Notes: a model not told the origin generated them from the letters alone. A stretch of DNA of 64,000 bases from Candidatus Poribacteria bacterium (GCA_026702755.1 JAPPBX010000063.1:1-64000), one strand, 5' to 3'; counted from the stretch's first letter, positions 53,858-64,000 are shown. A program made the numbers and translations.

Positions 53858-56083
53858 CTATGGGTTCCACCAATAGGTCACTTTGCCAACCAAGGTGGTA
53901 TCGAGCAATCCTGATGTTATACTGTCTGTCCCATACGTCTGGTTGAAAACGAAATAAAAATCACTACCGGGGCGGTAGATGTAATTGACTAAGAAATTCG
54001 TGGTAACCAGATTCCGGTCACTGTTCCATTGTACATAAAGCTTGGTAAAGAGGTCAGTGGAGAAGGAATAGACGACACGTCCACCGAAGACGTTTGTATC
54101 AAAAGAGGCCTGTTCGTCAGATTCTTCTTGTTGCGGTAGTGTGACACGGTTAAACTCGTATCTCGGTTCCAAACTAAAGCGTCCACCGAACCGAAGGTCG
54201 AGACGGAGGTCAAATCCTCGTCGGGTGCCGTTGTAGAAATCCCCGACATTGAACCCAAAACGTCCGTTGAAGACCTTGCCTTCAGCGTTGAGCATGAGGT
54301 TGTAGTTATTATAACTGTACTTGCCTCTTGGAATGACAATTCCTTCTCGAATCTCAAAGTCCTCGGTAAGGTTCTCAAAGTTTCGGTGGATGCGGAGTCC
54401 ACCCCAACCGTTGGTTTCCAATTCGAGCCACGTGCTCCAAATAAAAGTTCGCGTTTCTAATTCATTGTCCGAATTGAGAATGATGTCGATCTCCGGTCCA
54501 GCCCACATCCGACGAAATCCATACCAATGGAGGTAAGGGGTGGCGCGGACTTCGCTCCGAAACCATCGGCTTCCTGTGCGGTACACATAGCCAGCTTCCG
54601 GATTGAAATCGTCGCCAATGTCTGTATAGGAGGCGTTCACTCGTGCGACTTCGCTCTGCCAATTTCCGCCGAAGTACAACGCGTTTGTGTTTCCGGTGGG
54701 AGGGGTTTGCTCGTTGACGAGGTCGTTTGGTTCAAAGGTACGTGCCCAGAGTCCTCGAAAATTCATCCTGTCGGTGGGACGATAGATAAAATCAACGCCA
54801 GTTGCTCGATTGTGTGCATCAGGACCTTGCTTATTAATCCCAATCACACCGAGGCTCGAACCTGTAAAAAGATCGCGCTTGATACGCAAAACCGAGTAGT
54901 TTGTTCTGTCAACATCAACTGCGTCTAAATTTTCTGTAGCGTCGGCTGCATACTTATCCGTGAAAACGTTCAGAAGCCCAACACCGAAGCCTCCGACTTT
55001 ACCGGTAATCTTTCCGCCTGTCAAAATCGGGATTGCGTGTCCTTCTTCAATACCGATGCGACGACTGTAGAAAAGTAGGAGCGGTGGCGGTGCATTGAAA
55101 CTTGTCCGTGGGATGCCAAAGTCGAATAAGCCTGCGCCCTCTAAGAAGAATTGGCGTTTTTCTGGGAAAAAAAGACTGAACCGCGTTAAGTTCGCTTGTT
55201 CTTGGTCCGCTTCAACCTGTGCGAAGTCTGTGTTGACGGTTAAATCAGCTGTCAGGTTTGAGGTGACACTCACCTTCATGTCTCCTCCAAAGTCGAACAC
55301 ACCAAAGGTTCCTTCCTCATCTGTCCGGGCGACACCGGGGAGGAGATACGGTAGGAGCTCAATATTCCGGCGTTGTGAGATACCTGATAAACCGGTCAGC
55401 GTTCCTAAGTGCGTTGTCCGATAGCGTGCCAGGAAGGTATAGGCTGCTGGCACTGGTGACCATGTGCCTTCTTCCTGATTCTTCTGGATAGTGCGTCCAA
55501 GATTCAAGCCCCATGTTAGTGCTTCTTCACTCTTAAACCTCAATTGACTGAAGGGGATCGCTATCTCTGTTGTCCAATTATCGCCGTTAATTTTCGCTCG
55601 AGAGTCCCAAACCGCGTTCCAGTTCTCGTTTCGACTGTCGCCGCTGTCCATGAGCGCGACATCTTCCCGCGCTCCCAGCGGATTGACTCTGAAGAAGAAG
55701 CCGCTGCGCCTATCGTTATAGGTATCCAGTAGGACAAAGACGTTGTCTTGGTCCCACATCATCGCGTCGCGTCGCATCTTATTCGCAATAATCTTGGAAC
55801 GGTCAGGTTCGCTGCAGACGAAACCGAAATAGATATGTCTGTCATCGTAAAGGATGCGAACTTCTGTTGATTCCGTCAGCGGTTCGCCAGCATCGGGTTC
55901 AAATTGAATAAATTGACGGATGGGTGTTGCTTTCTGCCAATCGGACTCTGTGAGTTCACCGTCGATTTCGATGCTCTCATAAGTACGGTATGCTTCTGCT
56001 TGGAGTTCCTCAGTTTCGGCATGCACGCCAACACCAATAGAAAAGAGGAATAGTATCGATAGCCATCTACATAGATTATCCAT
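53858..56083 (-). CDS. Exported CBM9-like / DUF5916 outer-membrane beta-barrel protein
   Basis: The 741-residue protein has a signal peptide ending G-V-H-A. An N-terminal carbohydrate-binding family-9-like domain follows (I-E-I-D-G-E-L-T-E-S-D-W-Q-K-A ... W-T-T-E-I-A-I-P-F-S-Q-L-R-F). The DUF5916 region starts with L-L-P-Y-L-L-P-G-V-A-R-T, D-L-T-V-N-T-D-F-A-Q-V-E-A-D and F-F-P-E-K-R-Q-F-F-L-E-G. Alternating hydrophobic strands run to the C-terminus and end ...Y-W-W-N-P. It should sit in the outer membrane. A promoter at 56134-56162 appears to use the TnpB element's end as its -35. Confidence 0.9.
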   Translation of the reverse strand: MDNLCRWLSILFLFSIGVGVHAETEELQAEAYRTYESIEIDGELTESDWQKATPIRQFIQFEPDAGEPLTESTEVRILYDDRHIYFGFVCSEPDRSKIIANKMRRDAMMWDQDNVFVLLDTYNDRRSGFFFRVNPLGAREDVALMDSGDSRNENWNAVWDSRAKINGDNWTTEIAIPFSQLRFKSEEALTWGLNLGRTIQKNQEEGTWSPVPAAYTFLARYRTTHLGTLTGLSGISQRRNIELLPYLLPGVARTDEEGTFGVFDFGGDMKVSVTSNLTADLTVNTDFAQVEADQEQANLTRFSLFFPEKRQFFLEGAGLFDFGIPRTSFNAPPPLLLFYSRRIGIEEGHAIPILTGGKITGKVGGFGVGLLNVFTDKYAADATENLDAVDVDRTNYSVLRIKRDLFTGSSLGVIGINKQGPDAHNRATGVDFIYRPTDRMNFRGLWARTFEPNDLVNEQTPPTGNTNALYFGGNWQSEVARVNASYTDIGDDFNPEAGYVYRTGSRWFRSEVRATPYLHWYGFRRMWAGPEIDIILNSDNELETRTFIWSTWLELETNGWGGLRIHRNFENLTEDFEIREGIVIPRGKYSYNNYNLMLNAEGKVFNGRFGFNVGDFYNGTRRGFDLRLDLRFGGRFSLEPRYEFNRVTLPQQEESDEQASFDTNVFGGRVVYSFSTDLFTKLYVQWNSDRNLVTTNFLVNYIYRPGSDFYFVFNQTYGTDSITSGLLDTTLVGKVTYWWNP

Positions 56084-56133
56084 GGTATATAAAGTGGGAA
56101 CACGACCTCCTTGATTATCTTAAGCTTTTTCTT

Positions 56134-56162
56134 ATTATACCACATTTAGTCAATGTACCCAA
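56134..56162 (-). promoter_or_regulatory. Candidate promoter of the DUF5916 gene, overlapping the TnpB element end
   Basis: On the minus strand TTGGGT (56162-56157), 17 bases, TATAAT (56139-56134), with TG one base before the -10. The -35 lies in the first bases of the right-end hairpin of the TnpB element. Confidence 0.45.
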
Positions 56163-56275
56163 GCCTAAAGACTTGGGCTTGTTAGGAGTTCATCAAACAA
56201 TAGGGGTTGTCTGACGTTCTCTAAGCCCGCGTCTGGTGCTTTGTTCGTGTTTCTCGCTTCATAGAGGTCGGTAAC

Positions 56276-57460
56276 TCAACGCTCTCCACGATGGGCGCAA
56301 GCCGCCCGTAAGAGTATGTTTATCGCAGCGTTGTGGTCTCGGTCTAAAGACATGCCACAAAAACTACAATCAAATGTTCGTATCGCCAGTGAAAGTTTTT
56401 TTCGCGACTTCTTACCACAACAGGAGCAAGTTTGCGAGGTATTCTTAGGATCAACTTGGTGGAAATGGAAACCGTCTCTTTCGGCTATGTTTCCAGCCCA
56501 CTGAAAGAAGGTTGCCCAAGACGCATCGGAAATGCTCTTGCTGAGGTGTTTGTTCTGAATCATATTGGAGATCTTTAGATTCTCTGTTACCAACACATTA
56601 TTTTTCTGATGGTGGTAGAGTTTGTAGACGAGTTTGCCGATAAAGTCTTTACGTTTGTTTGTCGTTCGTTCATGGTGCAATGCGAGTTTATGTTGCTGTT
56701 TTTTCGTGCGGTTGCTTCCTTTTTTCTTTCGGGAAAGGTCTTTAGAGTGTTTTCGGAGCAGTCCTTCTGCTTGGCGATACCAGCGGCGGTTATCTTCTTT
56801 TTCGCCTTCGGAAGTCGTCAAGTAATGCGCAGTGCCAACGTCAACGGCGATTGCGTCTGTCGGTTCAACTTTCGGAGGGTCGGGTATCTCACAAGAGATG
56901 TGGGCATACCAGCCACTTGCTTTCTTGACGATTGTTACCTCTTTCGGGTCACCTTGTAGGGGACGGTGCATGCGTATCTTGACTTCGCCTAACTTCGGCA
57001 CTTTTAAGCGATTGTGCCTAAAATTGGTCTCTATTATCGGGTTCTCACGAATGCGTATTGTCTGCTTGTCAGTGTCTTTCGTCTTTTTACGAACAACTTG
57101 GGTATATTTGCGAAGACTCCATGTTAGAGAACGCACACGCTTTTTATGGCGAGGATACCCTTTTTTGGCATCTCCGTTCTTACAACGTTTGCGGAATGCA
57201 GCAAAGGCTTTGTCGGTTCTTCGCAACGTGTGGTTCTGGAAATCTTGTGGCACGGAGCGGAAATCATCATATTTCTCACGGGCACCTGTGAGAAGGGTTT
57301 GCTGCTCAGAGAGGGAAACAAAAATACCTTCAGTCTCATACGCAACAAGCCTATCGTGGCGCGCAGAGTTCTGGAGTTCGCACAAGTGCTCAAACCACAG
57401 TAACAATGTTTGTTCCTGTGTTTTCGTAGGATACATAGGATAGACAAAAGTTAATTTCAT
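56276..57460 (-). CDS. tnpB: TnpB RNA-guided nuclease
   Basis: The 394-residue protein has all three RuvC acidic residues in their usual settings: D207 (A-V-D-V-G-T), E293 (V-T-E-N-L-K-I) and D375 (L-D-R-D-H-N-A-A). A C-x-x-C ... C-x-x-C zinc finger (C345/C348, C365/C368) lies between the last two. It should therefore be catalytically intact. The N-terminal part carries the R-R-T-D-K-A-F-A-A-F-R-K-R-C ... Y-P-R-H-K motif. A TTGATG-17-TATAAT promoter and a long palindromic leader lie upstream. Such proteins use RNA from the element's right end to cut DNA at the donor joint and so keep the element in place. Confidence 0.95.
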   Translation of the reverse strand: MKLTFVYPMYPTKTQEQTLLLWFEHLCELQNSARHDRLVAYETEGIFVSLSEQQTLLTGAREKYDDFRSVPQDFQNHTLRRTDKAFAAFRKRCKNGDAKKGYPRHKKRVRSLTWSLRKYTQVVRKKTKDTDKQTIRIRENPIIETNFRHNRLKVPKLGEVKIRMHRPLQGDPKEVTIVKKASGWYAHISCEIPDPPKVEPTDAIAVDVGTAHYLTTSEGEKEDNRRWYRQAEGLLRKHSKDLSRKKKGSNRTKKQQHKLALHHERTTNKRKDFIGKLVYKLYHHQKNNVLVTENLKISNMIQNKHLSKSISDASWATFFQWAGNIAERDGFHFHQVDPKNTSQTCSCCGKKSRKKLSLAIRTFDCSFCGMSLDRDHNAAINILLRAACAHRGER

Positions 57461-57470
57461 GGTATATCAG

Positions 57471-57552
57471 GTATCAGGCGTTTATCCCCTACGACGTGGG
57501 AGGCAAGCACGTTACCGAGGGGTAACGCGTCGTATGCTTGCCAACCTGATAC
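57471..57552 (-). other. Nested palindromic leader of tnpB
   Basis: GTATCAGG (57471-57478) pairs with CCTGATAC (57545-57552), GGCAAGCA (57502-57509) with TGCTTGCC (57535-57542), and CGTTACC (57510-57516) with GGTAACG (57521-57527). TACGACG (57490-57496) could instead pair with CGTCGTA (57528-57534), a crossing alternative. It lies between the tnpB promoter and its ATG, where no clear Shine-Dalgarno exists. Confidence 0.7.
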
Positions 57553-57556
57553 TCTA

Positions 57557-57585
57557 ATTATACTACATTTCGGACCGAACATCAA
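57557..57585 (-). promoter_or_regulatory. Candidate promoter of tnpB
   Basis: On the minus strand TTGATG (57585-57580), 17 bases, TATAAT (57562-57557). The start codon is at 57460. Confidence 0.5.
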
Positions 57586-57710
57586 ATATATTTTCGCGTT
57601 CTGATCCTTTCCAAGAGGGCGGTTTTTCCTCCCAAACCTAAAGGATTGGGATTCCAAAACCGACTATTCCCTTGAAATTCTGCACATTCTTATACCGTAA
57701 AAAAAGATTT

Positions 57711-57739
57711 GACTTTGGGCGGAAATTATGGCATGATTA
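57711..57739 (+). promoter_or_regulatory. Weak candidate promoter of katG
   Basis: TTGACT, 17 bases, CATGAT. The -10 matches the consensus at four of six positions. The gene starts about 105 bases downstream; no clear OxyR or PerR site was seen. Confidence 0.3.
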
Positions 57740-57825
57740 ATACAACTTTCGGAGATCCATTTGGATTTTTTAAATAAGTTCTTAAAGTAAGGAATACGTC
57801 AAAGAATAGATTAGAAAAAATGTAA

Positions 57826-60033
<2,208 letters not shown>

Positions 60034-60049
60034 TCTTGGTGAGGTAAGG

Positions 60050-60084
60050 GCAGTGGGAGCGTGGAACCCTTATGCTCCCATTGC
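60050..60084 (+). terminator. Stem-loop after katG
   Basis: GCAGTGGGAGC / GCTCCCATTGC form an 11-bp stem with one G-U pair and a 13-base loop, 17 bases after the katG stop. There is no T-run, so it may be an mRNA end stabiliser rather than a classical terminator. Confidence 0.5.
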
Positions 60085-60136
60085 TCCAATTCGTTGTGTG
60101 GGTTCTGGGTCCTGTGAGGTGAAGGGTTGGTTAAAC

Positions 60137-60295
60137 CTAATTATCTTCAGAGTCTTTAGGGGGTTTTGGCTGAGGTTTATCTTTTCCATTTTTAGCCCAT
60201 TCTACCCACTCTGCATGCTTTTGCTTCGCTCCTTCTAACCGGGCTCTCTGAAGTTTTTTCTCCTGACGTTTTTCGAGAATCCTTTTGACTAACAT
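60137..60295 (-). CDS. Small highly charged protein, 52 residues
   Basis: On the minus strand an ATG at 60295 opens a frame of 52 codons. The product starts M-L-V-K-R-I-L-E-K-R-Q-E-K-K-L-Q-R, continues A-K-Q-K-H-A-E-W-V-E-W-A-K, and ends in a Lys/Pro-rich tail, then TAG. A strong Shine-Dalgarno GGGAGGT lies 3-9 bases before the ATG. The protein would be one basic amphipathic or coiled-coil helix. It is convergent with katG and divergent from the transporter gene. The otherwise empty 500-base gap and the strong ribosome site make it likely to be real. Function unknown. Confidence 0.65.
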   Translation of the reverse strand: MLVKRILEKRQEKKLQRARLEGAKQKHAEWVEWAKNGKDKPQPKPPKDSEDN

Positions 60296-60408
60296 GATAA
60301 CCTCCCAGATTTCCATTTTAATCTTTTTTTTTATTTGTCAACTCGTTTTAATGCTACAGGTTATTTTGCCTATCCTCCGTCCTTCCGCATTTCCATGCTT
60401 GGTGTAGG

Positions 60409-60425
60409 AGCGAGTTTTACTCGCT
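60409..60425. repeat. Short hairpin AGCGAGT / ACTCGCT
   Basis: Perfect 7-bp stem with loop TTT inside GTAGGAGCGAGTTTTACTCG; a looser member of the GCGAG-type intergenic hairpins. It is followed by CTGATTACTGACCGCTAAC, which resembles the heptamer repeats. Confidence 0.5.
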
Positions 60426-60541
60426 ATACCTACTGATTACTGACCGCTAACAGTTTCCGACCGTTCTAAAGAATCTTATTGATTTTCTCCCCAAAGTGTG
60501 GGAAAATACAGAGAGTCTACCCCTTTACAGACAGGAGAACT

Positions 60542-61855
60542 ATGAAAAACGATAAGAAAACGATTTTCGGTTGGTGCATGTATGACTGCGCGAATTCCGC
60601 CTATATCACCACTGTAATCGCCGCTATATTGCCGAATTATTTTGCGAAAGCCATTGTAGGCGAAGCAGGTGTGGACATTCTCGGCATGAATGTGAGTGCG
60701 ACGGCGTTGTGGGGCTATATGTTGGGAACCGCGGCGTTCTGTGTGTTCCTCTTTGCACCCGTGCTTGGGGCGATTGCCGATTTCTCTGCCGCAAAAAAAC
60801 GGTTTCTTATGGGGTTCGCGTATATGGGCAGTATCTTCGCAACAATGCTCTATTTTTGTGAGTCCGGTGATGTCGGATTGACGATTCTGCTATTTCTCGG
60901 TTCTCAAATTTGCTTTGTCGGCGGTAATGTTTTCTACGATGCGTTCTTACCACAGATCGCCTCCGAAGACAAACTGGATTCCGTTTCTGCCAGGGGATAT
61001 GCGTTTGGGTACATCGGTGGTTCGCTCCAATTTGCGCTTGTGCTTGCCCTCGTCGCTATGCAAAAGACTCCAGCGGATCAAGCAATGGCGGCACGCATCG
61101 GGATGGCGATGACGGGTATCTGGTGGGCAGGTTGGACGCTGTTAACGCTGAAATACCTAAAAGAGGAAAAAACGTCGTATCAGCTTCCAGAGGCACACCG
61201 CAACAAACCCAAACCTATCGCCTATCTCATCCTCGGCATCAGTCGGACGCTTTCGACCGCGAAACGGGTCGGACGCTTTAAACACCTTACCCTCTTCCTC
61301 ATCGCCTATATGATATATAACGACGGGATCCACACCGTTACCAGCATGGCGACAATTTACGGCACAGAAGAATTAAATCTTTCGGCAACGGCACTCATGG
61401 TCACCCTCCTGTTGGTGCAAGTGGTTGCGATAGCGGGTGCGTTGATCTTCAGTCGGCTCGCAAATCGCATTGGTGCGAAACGCTCCGTGATGTTTGCCTT
61501 GGTTCTGTGGAGTGGGGTTGTTACGTATGGATACTTTATTCATACCGCAACGGAATTTTTTGTTCTGGGAATAGTTGTTGGTGTGGTCCTCGGTGGGACA
61601 CAGGCGTTGAGCCGTTCCTTTTATGGCGCGATGATTCCAGAGCAGGCAAGTGCGGAGTTTTACGGATTCTATTCTGTCTTCAGCAAGTTTTCCTCAATTT
61701 GGGGACCCGTAACGTTCGGTGTTATCGAACAGATCACCGGCAGTGCCCGTCTTGCCATCATTTCATTGATGATTTTCTTTATTGTCGGATTGGTGCTGCT
61801 GGGTTTTGTGGATGAGACAAAGGCAAAGGCGGACAGGGATAAGTTTTCATTCTAA
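60542..61855 (+). CDS. MFS transporter, UMF1 family
   Basis: The 437-residue protein has about twelve membrane segments and opens with I-F-G-W-C-M-Y-D-C-A-N-S-A-Y-I-T-T-V-I, the signature of the UMF1 (Atg22-like) branch of the major facilitator superfamily. P-V-L-G-A-I-A-D-F-S-A-A-K-K-R follows and, later, V-V-G-V-V-L-G-G-T-Q-A-L-S-R-S. ATG 60542 was chosen because CAGGAGA lies 6-7 bases upstream and the family motif begins there; the upstream open frame is not supported. The substrate is unknown; Atg22-type proteins export amino acids. Confidence 0.93.
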   Translation: MKNDKKTIFGWCMYDCANSAYITTVIAAILPNYFAKAIVGEAGVDILGMNVSATALWGYMLGTAAFCVFLFAPVLGAIADFSAAKKRFLMGFAYMGSIFATMLYFCESGDVGLTILLFLGSQICFVGGNVFYDAFLPQIASEDKLDSVSARGYAFGYIGGSLQFALVLALVAMQKTPADQAMAARIGMAMTGIWWAGWTLLTLKYLKEEKTSYQLPEAHRNKPKPIAYLILGISRTLSTAKRVGRFKHLTLFLIAYMIYNDGIHTVTSMATIYGTEELNLSATALMVTLLLVQVVAIAGALIFSRLANRIGAKRSVMFALVLWSGVVTYGYFIHTATEFFVLGIVVGVVLGGTQALSRSFYGAMIPEQASAEFYGFYSVFSKFSSIWGPVTFGVIEQITGSARLAIISLMIFFIVGLVLLGFVDETKAKADRDKFSF

Positions 61856-61934
61856 AATATTTGGAACCTCGTCAGAAGGTCTTATAGATCCACATCAGTT
61901 CTTGTCACAATAATTTCTCAAAGGAGACGAAACA

Positions 61935-62423
61935 ATGAAACTTATGAAATATCGCCAAGTGCTGCTAATGAACCTTTTAGCCATATTTGGATTCTCGATG
62001 ATATGTGGGTGTTCGGCGTTCGGACCGAAAAAGATTGAACGTCCGGAAGTTCCGCCCGATTTTCCGTTTCCTGTCGTTTGGCTGCAACCTAAAGAAAAGG
62101 CTGTGCGTATTGATGAGTTGACCGAGCGAGAATTGTGGGGACTCGTTATGGTTAAGAAATGGAAGGAAGGAAACCGTTTTGTTGGGACCAGCATGGATAC
62201 CGATACTGGGAAAGTGTATTTGTACTATCCTAATGTTGTTTATGTGAAATGGGAAGATACCGAACTGCCTGATGGTACACTCACTAAATATGCCTCTGAG
62301 ATTTCAGGACCAGGTGGTAGCACAATTACAGACCAAGTCCGGGAGGGAATACTTCCCCCAGGCGTACTCGTATTAGACATGGATTCTTCGGGCATAGATC
62401 CGTATGTGTACCTATTAGACTGA
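61935..62423 (+). CDS. Lipoprotein of unknown function
   Basis: The 162-residue protein has a lipoprotein signal with lipobox M-I-C-G-C (Cys near residue 26). The body is beta-rich (K-A-V-R-I-D-E-L-T-E-R-E-L-W-G-L-V-M-V-K, K-V-Y-L-Y-Y-P-N-V-V-Y-V-K-W). AAGGAGA lies about 8 bases before the ATG. No family recognised. Confidence 0.75.
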   Translation: MKLMKYRQVLLMNLLAIFGFSMICGCSAFGPKKIERPEVPPDFPFPVVWLQPKEKAVRIDELTERELWGLVMVKKWKEGNRFVGTSMDTDTGKVYLYYPNVVYVKWEDTELPDGTLTKYASEISGPGGSTITDQVREGILPPGVLVLDMDSSGIDPYVYLLD

Positions 62424-62486
62424 CTCGGTGGATGCCCCGATGTTGGCAGATGGCAGCCTACTGTCATGCTTCCAGCGTTTCACGCA

Positions 62487-62597
62487 AGGGCGTTGGGTTT
62501 CACTTGGTTTCTGTTTGATGTAACGTCTATGGAGCGAGCGTGTTCATCCTCCTATGGCTTTTCAGGATTTTGGTGGTATCCGTTCAACCCAACCTAC
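62487..62597. repeat. GTAGGTTGGG-type element, copy B
   Basis: From AAGGGCGTTGGGTTTCAC through TTTCTGTTTGATGTAA to CCGTTCAACCCAACCTAC (62580-62597) it closely follows 9207-9312 of copy A, with a different middle. It lies between the converging lipoprotein and TonB-like genes. The rest of this 228-base gap holds nothing else that I recognise. Confidence 0.75.
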
Positions 62598-62651
62598 AAT
62601 AACGGACATTTCTAAAATTGATAGTTATGGTGGGTTTCTGAAGCGCGCCAC

Positions 62652-63527
62652 TTAATTCGCTAACTCGAAAATAATTGGGAGTTCCAGTCGCAGGCTGTTT
62701 CCCTCTTGTTCTTCGGGGAAGGGTGGATAAGGCACGGCATTTCGGACAGCGGCGAGCGCGGCGTTGTCCAATGCCTTTGAGCCGGAGGGATCCGTAACAA
62801 CTGGGTTCTTGATAGTTCCATCTTTGAAAAGCGTGAACCGAACCGTTGTGGTGCTACCATCGTCTAAATTGCGGACGCGTGGTGGGAAACGTTGGACCTG
62901 TTTTATTCGGTCCCGCACCGCTTTTAAGAATTCGTTGAACGACTGTTTCGCATCCCCTAAGTTGACAGAGGCGAGTTCAAGATTGCCCGGGTCGTTGAAT
63001 TCCGTTTGTGCGAGGCTTGTTCCCATATCCATTCTCGTGACCAAACTTGTGGACTCAAACTTCGGCACCTCAAACTTTGGCATTGTTGTAACGATGTTTG
63101 TCTGTTGTCGAGTTGCCTTAAACAGATTTTTACCGATTCCAGTTACGTTGGGTGCCATCACTGGACGTGTGGAGACATCACTCGTCGGCAGCGTGAAACG
63201 TGCGTTCCCCATCGGGATTTTAGCATCCGTTGTGACGGGTTGTCCTTTGGGAGCCTGGAGCTTAGAAAACTTCGGTTTTCTGGGTTGTCGTGTTGTACGA
63301 GGCGGTGTACGGCGTTTCGGCTCTGGTTTCGTGGCTTCTAAAACGACACTCTCTACTTTGTCTTTGTTTGTATCTAACACTGTTTTTTGAATAAAGTAGA
63401 TAGCACCAATAATAATTCCAACTACATGCAGTCCGATTGCGAAACCCCATGCGATTCGGATCGCTTTCCTTTTGCGTTGTTGGGCGGCTTCTCGGTTCTG
63501 CCTCTGAACATCGGTCATTGTCATCAT
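62652..63527 (-). CDS. TonB-like energy-transducing protein
   Basis: The 291-residue protein has one N-terminal membrane helix (I-A-W-G-F-A-I-G-L-H-V-V-G-I-I-I-G-A-I-Y, ~26-46), a Pro/Lys/Arg-rich linker (E-P-K-R-R-T-P-P-R-T-T), and a C-terminal TonB/TolA-type domain (V-R-F-T-L-F-K-D-G-T-I-K-N-P-V-V ... A-L-D-N-A-A-L-A-A-V-R-N-A-V-P-Y-P-P-F-P). It would link inner-membrane energy to an outer-membrane partner. No ExbB/ExbD genes are in the window. Start: ATG 63527, or one of two further in-frame ATGs within 9 bases. Confidence 0.88.
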   Translation of the reverse strand: MMTMTDVQRQNREAAQQRKRKAIRIAWGFAIGLHVVGIIIGAIYFIQKTVLDTNKDKVESVVLEATKPEPKRRTPPRTTRQPRKPKFSKLQAPKGQPVTTDAKIPMGNARFTLPTSDVSTRPVMAPNVTGIGKNLFKATRQQTNIVTTMPKFEVPKFESTSLVTRMDMGTSLAQTEFNDPGNLELASVNLGDAKQSFNEFLKAVRDRIKQVQRFPPRVRNLDDGSTTTVRFTLFKDGTIKNPVVTDPSGSKALDNAALAAVRNAVPYPPFPEEQEGNSLRLELPIIFELAN

Positions 63528-63579
63528 ATTCTTCTTTTCCCCTTCCTTTCAGCACTCTGTAGACGTGCTATATCAGTAA

Positions 63580-64000
63580 TTAGTCTTCATAACTCAGTAG
63601 CTTATATCTGTTGTTTTTAACAACTACCGAGCCGAGAATCTTCAATTCCCTCTGTTCACCAGCGGCATTCTGTAATGTCAAAACGGTTCCACGCAAAAGT
63701 TGGAACCCCTCATAAGTCTCCTGTGGTCGGTCAAAGCGGATGTCAACAAACTTCAGGTTGTGCCCTCCGAAGTGAGCGATCCACTTTCTCATACCTATAT
63801 TGCACTTTTTATTTAGATTTGACCAAGCAAAATCGCCTGGAAAATTGTTGGGTGGACGGCTTGCAGGGAACGCGGGCCAAATCCAATCAAGATACTCCTC
63901 GCGTTGCACACGTAGGCGGTCCAACTGTTCGATATCTTTTCGATTGAGTGCGTCTACAACTGCCAGACCAAGTTGGCATGGCGAGTCGAGACTATTTTTC
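63580..64000 (-). CDS. Hypothetical protein, N-terminus beyond the window
   Basis: The frame is open from the window edge, reading L-G-L-A-V-V-D-A-L-N-R-K-D-I-E-Q-L-D-R-L-R-V before R-E-E-Y-L-D-W-I-W-P-A-F-P-A-S-R-P-P, so this is the C-terminal ~140 residues of a longer gene rather than one starting at the internal TTG. The later part is beta-rich (F-V-D-I-R-F-D-R-P-Q-E-T-Y-E-G-F-Q-L-L-R-G-T-V-L-T-L). The pattern of a short helix then a W-P motif recalls small secreted proteins, but no family is certain. The TonB-like gene lies 52 bases downstream on the same strand. Confidence 0.65.
   Translation of the reverse strand, partial: KNSLDSPCQLGLAVVDALNRKDIEQLDRLRVQREEYLDWIWPAFPASRPPNNFPGDFAWSNLNKKCNIGMRKWIAHFGGHNLKFVDIRFDRPQETYEGFQLLRGTVLTLQNAAGEQRELKILGSVVVKNNRYKLLSYED

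Larger units (their letters stand above)
56157..57660 (-). mobile_element. IS200/IS605-group TnpB-only element (IS1341-like)
   Basis: A tnpB gene is bracketed by two matched 20-base hairpins in the same orientation, CCCAAGCCTAAAGACTTGGG (56158-56177) and CCCAAACCTAAAGGATTGGG (57631-57650). Both have a TAAA loop and one mismatch in an 8-bp stem. No tnpA is present, so it needs a transposase from elsewhere. The exact ends are uncertain by tens of bases. The stretch 56158-56300, from the 3' end of tnpB to the right-end hairpin, is where an omega RNA is expected. Confidence 0.8.

Overview
The window looks like a stretch of chromosome from an uncultured marine or sponge-associated bacterium. The gene mix (secreted LamG proteins, PQQ-type beta-propellers, a PhyH dioxygenase, a sulfatase, an enolase-superfamily enzyme, a DUF5916 outer-membrane protein, a DUF4159 protein and very large TPR proteins), the roughly 50% GC and the abundant small intergenic hairpin repeats resemble Candidatus Poribacteria. 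That assignment is inference from gene content; no rRNA or tRNA gene is visible.

Layout. 187-19539 (+) is one functional block: a 2937-residue exported TPR protein, a membrane/coiled-coil protein, a MoxR ATPase, a DUF58 protein, a BatA-like VWA protein, a multi-pass membrane protein, a double-VWA/GATase-like protein and a small HEXXH protein, closed by a clear terminator. This is the MoxR/Bat type of envelope system. 19758-21503 holds an SMC/OLD-like ATPase directly followed by a PIN-like nuclease, a candidate defence pair. 21554-37673 is accessory metabolism and surface proteins: a TPP enzyme (-), paired LamG proteins, PhyH, a glycoside-hydrolase-like protein, a sigma factor fused through a membrane segment to a beta-propeller, two more LamG proteins (one interrupted by a stop), and a PQQ propeller / lipoprotein / PQQ propeller operon.

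37734-43935 is the most unusual part: a PD-(D/E)XK nuclease with a CopG-type antitoxin, a LuxE-like adenylate-forming enzyme, a HicB-like antitoxin followed by a RelE/ParE-type toxin carrying one nonsense codon, a 148-bp near-copy of the 3' end of the adenylate-forming gene immediately after that toxin, a gene that looks like an undescribed selenoprotein (in-frame UGA in an S-C-U-G-T-G motif followed by a SECIS-like stem-loop), a propeller lyase-like protein and a LuxC/ALDH-like reductase. 43981-47801 holds a sulfatase, a dipeptidase, a lipoprotein and a STAS protein.

47830-57460 is mostly on the minus strand: DUF4159, DUF1854 plus its ABC exporter, a small zinc-ribbon protein, an enolase-superfamily enzyme, a CBM9/DUF5916 outer-membrane protein and a TnpB element with matched end hairpins. 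57844-64000 holds KatG, a 52-residue minus-strand gene, a UMF1 transporter, a lipoprotein, a TonB-like protein and a gene running off the end.

At least three families of short dispersed repeats (GGCGAGG..CCTCGCC hairpins, GTAGGTTGGG..CCCAACCTAC elements, and TAACTGA-type heptamers) occupy the intergenic spaces.
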